From Larix kaempferi (lineage: Eukaryota; Streptophyta; Pinopsida; Pinales; Pinaceae): DNA of 64,000 nt. Below, one piece after another: positions 43,875 through 56,815 of this stretch; position 1 is the stretch's first letter; every line of letters starts with the position of its first letter. Position numbers and translations under genes: made by a program. The notes below the pieces were generated by a model that saw only the letters and a list, made by a program, of their open reading frames with translations, did not search any database and was not told where the DNA came from. The stretch lies in the NCBI GenBank assembly GCA_027924585.1, contig BSBM01000361.1, forward strand, positions 70,430,501 through 70,494,500, in the 5' to 3' direction.

Positions 43875-46800
43875 ATGCCGAAAACCGGTAAGAAGAAGGC
43901 GAAGATGACAGAAAAGAAACTTGCCCCTCTTAAAACTGAAACTTCACTCCAGGACACTAGGTGCACCACTGGTGTCCCTCCAGAAATCAGATGGGGTGAC
44001 ATCTACAGAATGATCCGGGACCAAGAAATCCCAGATATGTTGCTAGAGGAAGCACCAATCTATCTCAATATCAAAGCCTCAGGCATAACTAGAGCCGCTA
44101 CCCGCCCTGAGCTGTTCCCCTGTGCTGAAGTGATCGGATGGATACTCCAACATGCCGATGCTGAAGGAAGAGTGATAAATGATAGCGGGAAGGTGGCTAT
44201 CGCCTCATTTCAACCCGCATATCTTGCGGCAGCCTACAAATTTCCCCGTGTCCAACAAGCTCTGACTGATGAATGGTTAAGCCAGATGAACAACATCGAG
44301 ATGGCCAAGAAGCTACTGATGGCAGGGAAGCATTTGAGAAAGAAAGGAAGTGATGAATATGACGTACAGAACCTGAGAGCCCCTTTCAGATTGATCGCTT
44401 TAATGCTGTGCAGAATCTTCGGCATGCCCGATGGCACGGTGTATAAAATCCAGTGGATCCCTATCATCCATTACATGGCATTCAATGGAACTGTGTTTGA
44501 CTGGGCCACTATCCAGTCAGATAGTCTGGCCTCGATGATAGTTGCTGCTAAGCCAGGACTAGCCTCAAAGAAGGCTGAATTCTTCATGTCTTCATATCTG
44601 ATAGATTGTATTTTGGCCAAGATAGAGTTCCCCAAATTGGGTTGTACATGGGATAGGGCCACCGCCCCGGTTTATATCACATTCAAGATGTTGTGGGCCC
44701 AGAATTACAAGCCCAGCTACAAACTAATCGGTGAGGGGTTCATCATGCCCATATACGAGAAAATGTTCAAAGAAGAACCTAACTGCCTATCAGAGAATGC
44801 TTTGGAAGTCCTTGAGGATTATGGGGACTTTTACTTTTCGGAGCAAGGTACCTACCTGAGAATGTTTGGAGGGACTAAGCCCCCATACATCTTGCCGCAG
44901 TATGCCACAGACTATGTGGTTCTCAAAGAAGTAGTAAGACAACTCTTCCTGGATGGGATTGGAGCAATGCTCCACAAACAACATAAGGCTTCCTTTCCCC
45001 CCCACCTTTCTACATAGGTGCTTACAAGTTTTTAGGGGTTGCCTCGGCCGATGAATTTGTTCAAGAGCTGAAAGCCTTCCACTTCGGTGAGGTAATCTTC
45101 CACAGGAATGAATGAAAGGGAAGAGTTGCTGAGCACTGTAAGGATATCTATGCTCACTTCGAGTACTCCCACTATCCTAATGCCAAGGAAGAGGCATTCA
45201 GAGGCATCAACAACATGGCTGAGCTACGGATCTGTCTCCAAGGCACTGGAGCAAGCTCTAGCTCAACCAAGGCCCAGAAGACCAGCCAGCAAAAGGAGAA
45301 AGAAGCTGAGGATGCCCGAGCTCAGGAAGAGCTCAGATTAAAAGAAGAAGCAAGGTTACAGCGGGAAGCTAAGGAAGCAAGAAAGCAACAAGAGGCTGAG
45401 GAAGCAAGAAATCAGCAAGAGGCTGAGGAAGCCCAAAAGCAGAAAGAGGCTGAAGCTGAGCAGGCTGAGGCATAAAAGAGGGCGGAAGAAGAATTGAAGA
45501 CAAGGGAAGATGCCGAGGCAGGTGGATCCGGTATACAGGACATGGAAATAGACACCTCTCAAGCAGGTGGCTCTGGTGCCCAAAAATAAAGGAGGCGACC
45601 CTGCTCAAGAAGTCCGGACCCCACCGGCAGAAGAAGACATAGACATCATAAACCGACCAATTGTCCCGTACACTCCATCGGGAAAACGTACGGTGTCCAA
45701 GTGGAATGAGTTTGTCTATGACAAGAAAAGAAAAGCAATGGTCCTCAAATTAGAAGAGAGGATCAAAAGTCCCTTCCATGAAGACATCGTCACCCACCGA
45801 GAGGTCACTATAATGCAGAATATGGATCAAGATCCCTTTGCTATGGCGACCGCAGCTGTAGCAACGGCAAAAGCATCCCTGGCCAATGTAGGCGTGATGG
45901 TAAGAGATAATGAATTGACAAGGAAGAAAGCTCGTACGCTACAACAAACTGTGGCTAATGAGAAAGCCCAAAGAGATCTGGTAGAGAACAAGTATAATTG
46001 CTTGTACGCTGAACATAAGGAGTTGTCAAACAAGTACAGCCAGCTGGAGGAGGAAAAGGACCAGCTAACACTCCAAATAATGATTGTAGAAGCGGAAAAG
46101 AATGGAGCGGAAGAAAAGGCTTCTCAGCTAGAAGCAGACAAGCAGACATTAGCTGAGCAGTTAGAGCAGGCTGAGAACAAAACAATGGACATGTCTCCCT
46201 TCCATGAGCTGTCCTGCAGCATCCTGAGGCAAATAAATGACACGCAGGAGCTAATCATTGACGAGGTTTGCAAGCTCAAGGTCATGATAGTCAGATTAAA
46301 AGAAATTAATGCGGAGGCCCACAGGCTCAAAGCTAAGAATACCCGTGTCAAGGCAAATATCATAAGTCAGATGGCATGGAGAGAAGGGAAAGGGGGTTTC
46401 CCCCCACATCTTCCATTTAAAGCTGTGGACGATTTTAATGAAGACATAGCCTTGCTGGAGTTTGGCAGGAACTGTTCCAATAAGCTAATAACCAGTGTGC
46501 AGAGAACAATAGATAAAATTAACAGTCTATACCAAAATCTCAAAGGAGTCCATGACAAATGCACATTGAGTTTCCCTCAGACCCTAGAGGACTTTCCGGA
46601 AAAGGAACAGCGGTTGTCTCAGCTAAAGGAAGAGCTAGGCGTTCAAATGGAATATGTGAAAAGGATTGATGTCCTGGCTATTGATGACCTCCAGCATTAT
46701 ATTGGTTCATCATCACTCCACAACCATCTGCTGAAGGAAGTGCATCAAGCTGCAGTAGCAGAAGTTCAAAGCATTAAAGCAGAGCTCGGGAAGAATGTGA

Positions 46801-47066
46801 CCTCTCATAAAATCTTGTTCCCTGCTGCAGCAAACATAGTCATAAGGGACACAGGTGTGTGGTACGGCTGCATAGCTGAGGAGGACAGGAAAGCTGCAGC
46901 AGTAGCAGGAGCATCAGCAGATCCAGGGTCTTCTCTCCCAGCATCCTCTTCCCCAGCAATGGCAGAAAGTTTGCCCAGTTCAATTTCCCCTTCCCAATTA
47001 GAAGCAGCATCAGCAACAATTAACTTGGGCGACCCTCTGCCAGCAGAAGCTCACGCACAAGAATGA
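43875..47066 (+). pseudogene. Large protein of unknown family: globular N-part, charged coiled coils; four frame breaks
   Basis: Part 1 (43875-45017, 380 residues) is a clean frame: basic start (KTGKKKAKMTEKK), then a globular domain with IRWGDIYRMIRDQEIPDMLL, FGMPDGTVYKIQW and YKPSYKLIGEGFIMPIYEKM. I do not recognise it. A frameshift at the C7 run near 44997-45004 leads to a frame reading YIGAYKFLGVASADEFVQEL, with TGA at 45113 and TAA at 45473. A Glu/Ala/Gln/Lys-rich helix follows (EARKQQEAEEARNQQEAEEA). A second shift near 45584 (A5 run) leads to a clean 495-residue part with heptad-like coiled coil at about 130-200 of that part and an Ala/Ser-rich tail. All breaks lie within 600 bases; sequence error is possible for the two homopolymer ones. 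Architecture resembles transposon-associated proteins, but function is unknown. Confidence 0.7.
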
Positions 47067-48287
47067 AATAAATTGAATTCAGTTGAGCAACCCTCTTCAG
47101 CCAAGCACGTGTCTAGCAGGGAAAGCGTGGGTGTTAGCATTATTTCTGCTATGTATAATCTGTTAAACTTTCAAACATGTAAGGCATAAGCCATGGGACA
47201 GCTGTCCCTATTTTTTGTCCAAACAATTTTGTAAAAGAAGTGGTCATTTTTTTGGTGGTCGATTATAGAAGAAACTCCTACAATTGACAGGTGGAAGGTG
47301 CTAGGTGGCAACCCAAATGGCAGAATTGTAATTATAAATAGTAGCTAGGAAGAATAGAGAAGGACTTTTGGACAGGGAATGAAATTTTGAAACCGATACG
47401 AGCTATCTTGTATCGGGCCTGTAAAATTGATTTTTCTAATAGAAGCCACGGGAGATGGACGTTTTGAAGGGGATGTTGGACGGCTGTATGTTGGACTATT
47501 CTAGTGACTGCTGTTCTGTAATGTGAGATCATTCTTATCATCTGAACTATTTCTTTGTATTAATGATTTTGCTCCTCCCTGTGCATGCGTTTTTCTCTAT
47601 TTTGTGAACAATGAATGCGTTTCACATCAAATCAGGAGCTACCTGCTGATGTCTTTATCATTGCTGTAGATTTCTCTTCTAGATTGAATGGCTAACTGTT
47701 CTTTCTTTAGGATAACTCATGTGGCTCATTGTTCATGCCTTTAAATGGATCCTTGCAGGGATCTTTAAGTCTAGTTTCAGTTTGTTACATTTAGATTTGT
47801 TTCTTTATCCTTTCTACGTAGATTAAATAAACTTTTTTGCTTTTTCTGTTTTATGAGAAATTGATGCGTTCCATGTTGAATGAGAAGCTATCTTCTAAAG
47901 ATCTTTATCTTGCTGTCGCTTTACTTGTGAGAATTAACAGCTATCTGCTCTTTCCTTACGATATTTGTTACAGCTGATTGCTCCTCCCTTAAGCGTGTTC
48001 CTTGCAGGGATAGATAGATTTACTTAGGTTCCTAGACTTAGATCTGTTTTAGTTGCATCTAGATCGAATATAATTTAGGCACTTGCATCTCATTTAAAAG
48101 ACATAAAACCCAAAAGAAAGGTGGATCGGGCCATAATCGGTAGAGTTGGATTTAGACTCCAAACCCACGGTTGCCGGAACCGCTAACCGGACGGATTCCC
48201 TACACCAAACAGGAGATAGTCTAATTGGGACCATTTCTCGGGGAGAATCCCTTTCTGATTGATGCTATGATATTCGAGGCATCAACA
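47067..48287 (+). other. 3' region of segment F, possible LTR
   Basis: A purine stretch GCAGGGAAAGCGTGGG precedes TGTTAGCATTATTTC at 47132, which could be polypurine tract plus LTR start. TATAAATA lies at 47333-47340, about 200 bases in. Ends ATCAACA before AAAAG. No second copy was found upstream of the gene, so the LTR reading is weak. Confidence 0.35.
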
Positions 48288-48490
48288 AAAAGGTAGGGTC
48301 TTAGGACCTAAATGAAGCTTTTATGGCTCATGAGCTATAAATGAGTCCTTTAATCACCAGACATGCCTTCTAGATGGGATATTTGGCCTCTAGGTTGGGT
48401 ATGGGTTCCATTATGAGGTTATGTGCACTTAGGATAGGTCTCGAGGTCTTAACCATGGGTATGGGTTCCATTATAAGGTTAAATGAGGTT
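48288..48490. repeat. Remnant of the 134-bp repeat
   Basis: Units with GGGT(T)CCATTAT(G/A)AGGTT and GAGGTCTTAACCATGGGTAT match 39380-39450. This is the right flank of segment F and left flank of segment G. Confidence 0.65.
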
Positions 48491-48508
48491 TCAATACTTG
48501 ATATGCAC

Positions 48509-48655
48509 TAAATCGCATATGCGATATATTGCATATGTGATTTAGAGATCACGTTATACAAATGGGCATTAGGTAAAAAACATAGAATGCATATCATATA
48601 CGCGATATAACTCATATGCGTTAAAACGGACATGTTTTATATCACATATGCAATA
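48509..48655. repeat. Left palindromic array (GCATATGCGATATATTGCATATG type)
   Basis: AAATCGCATATGCGATAT and its near inverse ATTGCATATGTGATTTAG form one 36-base palindrome at about 48510-48545. Further words CGCGATATAA and ATCACATATGCAATATGG follow. Confidence 0.8.
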
Positions 48656-48790
48656 TGGGTTTTATAAAAAATCTTGGGTTGCGGGCCATGGGCCAGTTTT
48701 ACTGTAGCAAAAGACAGAATTCTTCTGAACCCATGCACAACATACTATTCAACCTTCCATTTAATCATTTATCACACAAATCCATAGGTT

Positions 48791-51058
48791 TTGTACAAGT
48801 TAGTCAAAGTAGTGAAGGGACTAGTGCACACTTTATGGCACGATAACACTAGGACTTCTTATAACACAAAGGATGTGTTAAAACAATGTAGGGGTTCTAT
48901 GAACAATGAACCTCCTGTTAAACATTATCTTGACATGGCACAAACTCAATTGTTCGACATGTTTAAAGTTTCCCCTGTAGAGCTAAGGCTCAGGCAAAGA
49001 TCTTATGAAAAATGCAAGCCTTGGTATGTTAGAGTCAATACCATCCGGAACACTTGTTTTTGTAGATAACACATAGAGTTTGATCTATATTATCATACCT
49101 TTTCACATTTACGTCATTTTTTGCATCCTAACCATGTGTAGGAATGCTCAAGTACAGTACTGCCAATGTCATCTAGAGATTTCATCGATAGCATAATGTG
49201 TCCGAGGGAAGATGGGAAAACACATTACTTAAAACAATGTGTAGAGGGTTCTTGCAACAATTGTGGTGGGCTATCATTATGGTCCGATTGCATCCATGAG
49301 AGTGAAGATCAAGCATTCGGGAATGCAATTTTCGAGAAGCAGAACGATCAGTACAAAACATATCAGCTACATGATGGGAAAGAAAGCAGGAAGATTAAAT
49401 TGGTGACTTCAAAGGTGACAATCTACACGAATAATATTCATTTAACTGAGTGTGCATTGTTTATGTTGTTTCATAACATTGTTAAATATTGACATATTAA
49501 TATTCATGTAAATATTTTTATGTTGTTTTATAACACTGTTTATTTTTTTCCACCAGGTGCAAGTATGTGATTTTATTTCAGAGTTTCATGGAAAGATCCA
49601 ATAGTACATTAAACATGGTGGCAATATGAGCAATTCATAATATGTCTGGACACCTTCCCTCTCGGAACAATACTATCAGTGGTTGAATTTGTGGAAAATT
49701 ACACCCTACAACCACAAAATGAAATACAAAGTCAATACTATCACTCAGAGCAGGTGAGCATAATGGTCCATATCACTTATCGACATGGGCCAGATAGTAA
49801 TGAAGAGAAACTTGTGATATTGAAAGAAAGTCACTTTTACATAAGGGATGACCAAACCCATGAAATCCATTATGTGCAACATTGCTTTCAGTTGTTCTAT
49901 GATCATGTGATAGCTATGGATATACAATTTTGTCATCATTTGATTTGGTCATATGGTTGTGCTGGACAGTTTAAGAATGCACGTGTATTTCAATGGTTGT
50001 GTTTGTTGCACATAAAATACAAGGTGCCACATACATGGAACTACTTTGAAACAGGTCATGGAAAAGGAGAGCACGATGGTGCTGGTGCATGCATAAAAAG
50101 TACCCTTCGAAGGGAAGAGATGAAGCTTACAGGTGCTCACCTTCGATACACTGCATCTATAGTGAAATGATGTACATCTGTGATGGGAGAACAAGCAACA
50201 AGGAAACACCTAGTGCGGAGAATATTCTGGGAGGTGACAGATGTGGACTGATCCCAAGCACATCGGGTGAACACAGTGCATGGAACTCGACAGTTTCATT
50301 CAATTAGAAGCTTAGACAACTCGGCCCTACAAATTTGGACAAGATTGAAGGATTGCTTTTGTATTTCTTGTAGCATCAATGAATGGGATGATTGTTAGTA
50401 TATAGATACATTTGATACATGGGATTGAGTGACACTTGGCACCAATTTCAATGGGGTTAATGAAATAGACCATTTGGAAGATGATCAGACATATATTTCT
50501 ACAGACTATGATCACATATCGGATCTCATCCAAGCAGGTACAAAAAAGTAAATTAGTAGTACCTAAATCACTACAATCCTTTACATTGTAAGAAATTTTA
50601 TTTATTATACATGCAAGACCTTTTTTAATAAATGTATTTTTAACCTTTTCCGATTACCTTTCACAGGTCAAATATATGCAGTAGTTGCCCCAAAAAATAA
50701 TGAATGGGTTTCTGACTATTGGTTGGCACATTGCTTAGAGGGGAAATAAACCATTCTCCAACCTATTACAGATGATGAAAATATTGAATTACCAACTGGC
50801 TCGATGGTTATAAAAGGGGAGTACTTGACACTAGCAACAAAACATAAAAGGAAGGGTGGGTATGTATATCAGGATTATAGACCAGGAGCTATTGTGTACC
50901 ACTTCACCAACCTGGTAGTTAGTATAAACATCAAGCTATGCACACTTTCGAACAAAAATAGGTCACATGTACGATACTTGATACCTCATTTAGAGCATGA
51001 GAGATTGATGGACACCATCAGCAGTAGAGATGATCCATATGGCCTACTCGAGTGAGTG
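48791..51058 (+). pseudogene. Transposase-like gene, decayed, several exons
   Basis: 48791-49492 is one frame with stops at 49067 and near 49138: EKCKPWYVRVNTIRNTCFCR, then HIEFDLYYHTFSHL, then a Cys-containing stretch CVEGSCNNCGG. An intron-like gap ends at about 49558 or 49584 (pyrimidine tract, then CAG). The next frame, 49640-50170, has VVEFVENYTLQPQNEIQSQY, VSIMVHITYRHG, YGCAGQFKNARVFQWLC and FETGHGKGEHDGAGACIKS. A shift follows and the frame continues as VMGEQATRKHLVRRIFWEVT. A last part, 50670-51055, reads QIYAVVAPKNNEWVSDYWLA with one stop. The AGQFKN and HGKG.HDGAGA motifs with nearby acids fit a DDE-type transposase core. The position before GCAGQFK that is expected to be acidic is Tyr here. 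The superfamily is unassigned. Confidence 0.65.
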
Positions 51059-51455
51059 CATTGTCAAGTGTTACTAGATTATCCAGTGTGGCTAGATTGT
51101 CACGTGCATTATTTAATCTTTAAAGTGTGTGCTGAAGCAAAATTTCAATTATATAGCCTTTAGTTTATTCCCAATGTACTAACCTGTGATTGACGGATAC
51201 TATTCACAAACATACTACTATTTAGAGGATATTGGACACTATAAACACGATCCTACAACCTCAGGTGAGTTATCTATAAATAATGTTTGCACATTTTCAT
51301 TGGGTTCTTTTTATTTTCTTATGATAGTACTAATGTTTATCCTTTCATGTGCCTAGGTTACAAACACAATCTATGGCACATTGGAGGTGCCAAGAACAAC
51401 CCGGTGTCTTTAGACACCAACAAATAGAAATCAGAAAATAACATTCTCTTGAGTT
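51059..51455 (+). other. Possible last exon of the transposase-like gene; otherwise nothing
   Basis: CAGGTGAG at about 51265 and TGCCTAG at about 51351 would fit an intron, but no recognisable protein follows. Confidence 0.3.
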
Positions 51456-51499
51456 GTTGCAATTTACTTTTTTTGATGGTTTTTATATTAATGTACATT

Positions 51500-52640
51500 T
51501 AATTAAATTGTTGGGTCAACTCTTGCAACTCTTACGTTGGTGGCTCAACTCTGCAAAAACCTCAACCATGTCGGTGTTGGTAGTGTTTCGATATCAGCAT
51601 TTCCCATACACACTTGCGGGAGCCAACAGCATGCAATCTTGCTGCTCCATTTGGTTTTTCACTACCATACCGAGAGTCACCCAATGTCCCTTGACGACAT
51701 TTTCATGTGACTTTCAACTCGACATAACTCAGCAACCGGAGGTCAGATCAACGAACTGTTGACTCTATTGGTCTCCTGGCATGCGATTAACTCTAGGGGG
51801 CCCTCTCCCTCATTTTCTCATGGCCCAATGACTTCATTGTGCATTCATTTCATAAAATAGGGTTTTTCTCAGTTTCCTTCAATGCAACTCTTGCATTGGT
51901 GGGTCAACTCTACAAAAACTTCCACCGAGCCAGTGTTGGTAGTTTTCCCACGTCATAATTTCCCATACACACTTGCAGGAGCCAACGGCACACTCTATTT
52001 ATTTTTTCGCTCCTGAACCGAAAGTCACCAAGTGTCCCTAAATGACATTTTCATGAGACTTGCAAATCGACATAACTCGACAACCGGAGGTCGGATAGAC
52101 GAATAGTCGACTCCGTTGGTCTCCTGGCATGCGATTACCTCTAGGGGGGCCCTCTCCCTCATGTTCTCATGGCCCAGTGACTTCATTGTGCATTCATTTC
52201 GTAAACTAGGGTTTTGCTCAATTTCCTTCAAGGAAACTCTCACATTGTTGGGTCAAATCTGCAAAACCATCCACCGAGCCAGTGTTGGTAGTGTTCCCAC
52301 ATTGGCATTTCCCATACACACTTGTAGTAGCCAATGGCACGCAATCTTGCTACTCCATTTTCTTTTTCGCTCCTGGACCGAAAGTCACCAAGTGTCCCTG
52401 AACGACATTTCCATGCGACTTGCAACTCGACATAACACAGCAACCAGAGGTTGGATCAACAAATAGTCGACTTCATTGGTATCCTTGTGTGCTATTACAT
52501 CTAGGGGGGCTTGTCCCTCGTGTTCTCATGGCCCAGTGACTTCATTGTGCATTCATTTCGTAAACTAGGGTTTTGCTCAGTTTCCTTCAATGCAACTCTT
52601 GCATTGGTTGTTTCAACAACTACACATGGGTCTACTTCAA
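51500..52640. repeat. Tandem repeat, about 348-360 bp, three copies
   Basis: GACATTT(T/C)CATG lies at 51696, 52044 and 52404. Each unit carries GGTCAACTCTGCAAAAAC-like, CATTTCCCATACACACTTG, CTCCTGGCATGCGATTA and CTAGGGTTTTGCTCA words. Satellite-like; short frames inside have no known motif. Confidence 0.85.
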
Positions 52641-52769
52641 GTGACTTAATCATTCATTGTATATCAAACTCTACATATGCTACATTTGAACATGTTGCAA
52701 CATTAATAAAACACTATGTGTCTAGATATCACGAGCTATATTATTCTTGTGCCAAATTATAAGCCAACA

Positions 52770-53780
52770 ACCATATTCCTAAGCTACACTTAAAAATTAC
52801 AAACCAAATAGGGTTTCATGAACTACACAACGCATAATAAAACTAGGGTTCACAAATTGAGACATGGAACTACAAACTAGGTTTTTATGAACTCTTTAGG
52901 TTTAGATCATTAGATTGGTTAGTACCAAAATGCCATATACCTAGGCTATGCACATACATGAAACAAAATGAATAGGGTTGAACATGGATCACAAGTAAAA
53001 GTTCACATGCATGAATGACTTAGAAGTAGAAACACATGTACATGAATTACAAGCAAAACCAACTAAGGTTTCATGAATTATAAGAAATACATGAGTATAG
53101 AGATCATAGGCTATGTTATTTTCATTAAAGTAGACGCCAAGAGCCCATATACCTAGGCTACACTTACAAATGGAAAACCAACTAGGGTTTCATGAACTAC
53201 AAATTGCATACTATAACTAGGGTTCACAACTTTAGAGATGGAACTACAAACTAGGGTTTTATGAACAAATTACGTTTATATCATAAGATTGGTTATTCTC
53301 ATTCATGTGAAAACCAATAGACCATATACGTATGCTATGTACTTAAATTCAACAAACCGACTAGGGCTGAACATGGATCATAGGTGGTAGTTTAAGGTAT
53401 ATATTAGAATTGTAAAGAGGATAGATAGGATGATTTTCAGAGAAGTTTAGGAGGCGAATCGGAAATATTCAAACCAACAAGGAAAAAAAAACCCTAGGGG
53501 TCTTGCTAGGCTTGGAAAGGCTCACAAAATTAAAGGTTATACTTGGAGGAGGAAATAGCAAAAAAACTAGGCCTTATAAATTTACCCAAACTAGGGTTTA
53601 TGAACTCATTAGGTTTATATCATTATATTTGTTAGTCTCACTCAACTAGAAACTAGTAGACCATATACCTAGAGGATATGTACCTGCACTACAACAAAGC
53701 GAGGGTTTCGTGAACTACAAACCACAAACCTAAAAACTATGGTTCACACATTTTAGACATAGAAATAAAAAAAAAGGGTT
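52770..53780. repeat. Degenerate repeats with ACTAGGGTTT words, three blocks
   Basis: Blocks at about 52770-52985, 53130-53385 and 53570-53780 share AACTAGGGTTTCATGAACTA, ACTAGGGTTCACAA and CCATATACCTAGGCTATG. Copies are diverged. Confidence 0.7.
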
Positions 53781-56690
53781 TCATGAACCAGTGATTTATG
53801 GGAAAAGATAGTTCAAAGTCAAAGACAAGGCCTAAATGATCTATGACATACGCGTGATATCTCCTTGTGTTGATACATACATTCAATTCAAGACAACTTA
53901 TGACAACAAACAAATTATTGATCTTGATTTGAACGGGTTGTAGACAATTTAAATCTCTGCCAAGTATCAATATACCATTGTCATAAAGGAAATATTCCAG
54001 CAAAACAAATATGAAGTCCCAGAAGTATAAGTATCAAGACAAGATTTTAATTCAATCTTTCAAGGACATAAATATTTGCAATGTCTTTGTTTTGATAATA
54101 TCTCTATCAAACTTATAATTGTTTACAGCCAAGTAATTAAACGTTTTGCAATCCAAAGATATTCCCAATCGATGCTAAGTGATAATAAAACTCACATATG
54201 TATGGAAAACAAGCTATGGAGTCAAAACCAAGTTTCTTTTACAATTTCCAAAGTCAAATTTTACTTGCATACCACTGTAAAAATCAACATCATTATAGCT
54301 GGAAATTACTTATGTTTGACAGTGCTTAAAATGTTCTTGTAGCATGTTTTGTATGGCCAAGTTGTTGAAGACTTTAGGGAAGTTAGGATAGGGATGTTAG
54401 GGAGTGAAATGATGTGAAGTAGGGCTGCAATAAAGGGTTAGGGCAGTAAAAAAAAGTGGCAGTCCTGTAGGTGTCTAGGCAGTAAAAGATGGCAATAAAT
54501 ACCTTGCTTTGAGAGTCTAGGAAGCCTAGATGAAGGGGGTATGTCCTAGGTTTAGTTAGGAAAGTTTAGGGTGTCAAAATAGGAACTTAGGGCTACCCAA
54601 ACGGGAATTTACAGTCATTAAAAGAGGTAGTCTTATAGGTTGTTTAGACACACAAAAAATGGCAACTAGTGCATTACGTTGAAGGATTATAGAGTGTTGG
54701 GCGCATTTCCTAGTGTTTTCTGAGTTACACATGCCAAGAACTAGCAAATCATCAGCCAAAGGAGGGGTGCATTCATTATTGGAGGGACAAACATTTATTT
54801 TGGGTTGAAATTGTTGGTATACACCCATTCTTCAAGACCTTTTGGGGCAGTTTCCACCTGCAAAGAGAAACCATTACTATTCCACAATTGGTTGCGGGAA
54901 TCTTTAGCATTTTGGGCATGAAAAGAAGGCCACTTCAACAAATAAATGGAAAAAAATGCAATTCCTTGACCAAGGTTAATTGGTGGTTTCACACATTAAT
55001 TCATCCTACAGGTCAGAACATTGTCTAATCTAATTTTATTTGACTTAATTTACCATTGACAGTTATTGGTGCATTGTTGTAGCTTCATGTTTGTTTTTGG
55101 TTAGCTAAAAACACTCTTGCCAACTATTTGACAAATGTTCCCAGCCAAATCTCACTGTTGTAGCTTCCTAATTTGCATTTGGGGCTGTAATGTGAGTTGT
55201 TATGGGCATCATTATATATTAGTGTGAGTGTATTTAAGTGAGTTGTTAAAGGAACATAAAAACTACTGTCACTTTCCTTCAAAGTTAAGTGGTCTTTTGG
55301 GAGTTAATGCAAGTAGATCACAGTTGTTGTGGACCGTTGGTATATGTGTTTAGTGTGAAGATACTTGTTGGTCTTAAATATCCTAAAAGGGTTGATTTTG
55401 ATAATAATTGAAAACAAGTTTATTTTATGTGCATAACATTTTGCCAAAAAAATTGCCTATTTAATGAGATCTTAAAAGTATTCTTTAACAATTATACAAC
55501 CAAGTATGGAAACATTTTTTGGACAATATGTGATTGGTAACATGATTCCAAGTGTATGAATGCTAATGAGAATGATGAAGACATGTTTATGTTGACTATG
55601 AATAGGATAATGATTTGGTGGACAGAGTACTGAAGATAATGGACAGTTAGATGATTGATAGAAATACTGAGGCAATGATCAGTGATGATGAGTAGTATAA
55701 TGATGTTGCTGATGTGATAATGTTTGATGCTAAGATGCTAGTGCTAGGGTCACACATGATGTGATAATTGTGAAGACAAATGTGATGTTGATTTGATGAA
55801 CTAGGGCAGTCAAATATGCATGGACAGAATGACATGATTGTGTCACAGTATGCTTGACAGAATTATGATGATGATGACAGTGTATCATATTTTGGTGTTA
55901 CTCGTGAAGATGTTTGTTGAGTTTGTTTGAACTATTTTGCAAGGGAATGCAAGGGATTGGTTTTGATGTCTTGGTAGGGGCTTTCCTCATGATGATGAGG
56001 GTTTAGTAAGAGTTAGTTCATCTTAAAAATCTGAATTAGATGTATTTAGAAAAACAAAAAATGAGAGATAATTTGCAGCCATATGCATCAATTTATAATT
56101 TTGATTTTGGTCATCATGTTGAGCATATCTTTACAGACTTGTTTCAACCATCTCCCTTACTTTTCAAGACTTTCTTGGGAAGGGTTTTTTTCAATTTTTT
56201 AAACATTTAATGCAACAACAACATCAAACAAACACAAGGCCATATGCCATATGCCTAATTTTTAGTTAGATGCCTAATTTGTTAACTCATCATTTCACAA
56301 GGCCATAAACCTAAAAACATAGTTAAGCATATCTGCAAGGCATATTATGCACATTGTGTTCCCATATCAAGTCAACCATATATATAAATCTGAACATTGC
56401 TTTATTTTATATGTACATATAATGTTTTCAAAAATTGCATGCCATGGCCATAATACAAAATAGTGGATCATATTGTACATATGTGTGTACATACAAACAA
56501 AACGGTACATGTATGTATCCCCCCTATACATGGATTCTATTTACCTCCCCATACATGAATTCTATTTATCCCCCTTTTCACTGCCAATGTCAGTGGCTTT
56601 TGAGAAGTTTATATTTCTTTTTCAAATGCTGAATAGGAGGATCGATTCTCCTCTGCGGAGACTGCACACAAACCAAAATTTGTAAGTTAG
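53781..56690. other. AT-rich DNA, no gene recognised
   Basis: About 2.9 kb with only short, unrelated frames. ATGATGA-rich stretch at 55560-55880. Nothing supports a gene or mobile element. Confidence 0.5.
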
Positions 56691-56815
56691 TTTACCAAGC
56701 TATAAAAATAAATACAACTCTATGTACATTTCTTCAAATTCCAAGCAAATATAACATTTTTACTTACTGTGCGTGTGTAAATCATGGTCCTCGGCAGTGT
56801 AACTGCATGTACTTG

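Larger units (their letters stand above)
41422..48287 (+). mobile_element. Segment F: candidate insertion carrying an unknown large gene
   Basis: Flanked by AAAAG at 41417-41421 and 48288-48292 and by 134-bp-repeat DNA on both sides. Ends TGTTGTTGC... and ...GGCATCAACA, so the first nine bases are inverted at the other end with one mismatch. The 5-bp duplication fits an LTR-type integrase, but I see no matching LTR pair: the left 2.4 kb and the right 1.2 kb do not align. It could be a mosaic, an element whose LTRs were replaced, or a coincidence of A-rich flanks. Confidence 0.4.

Noticed and set aside
45356-45608. Minus-strand Leu/Phe-rich frames that look like membrane proteins
   Set aside because: Reverse strand of the Glu/Ala/Lys-rich coiled-coil coding region.
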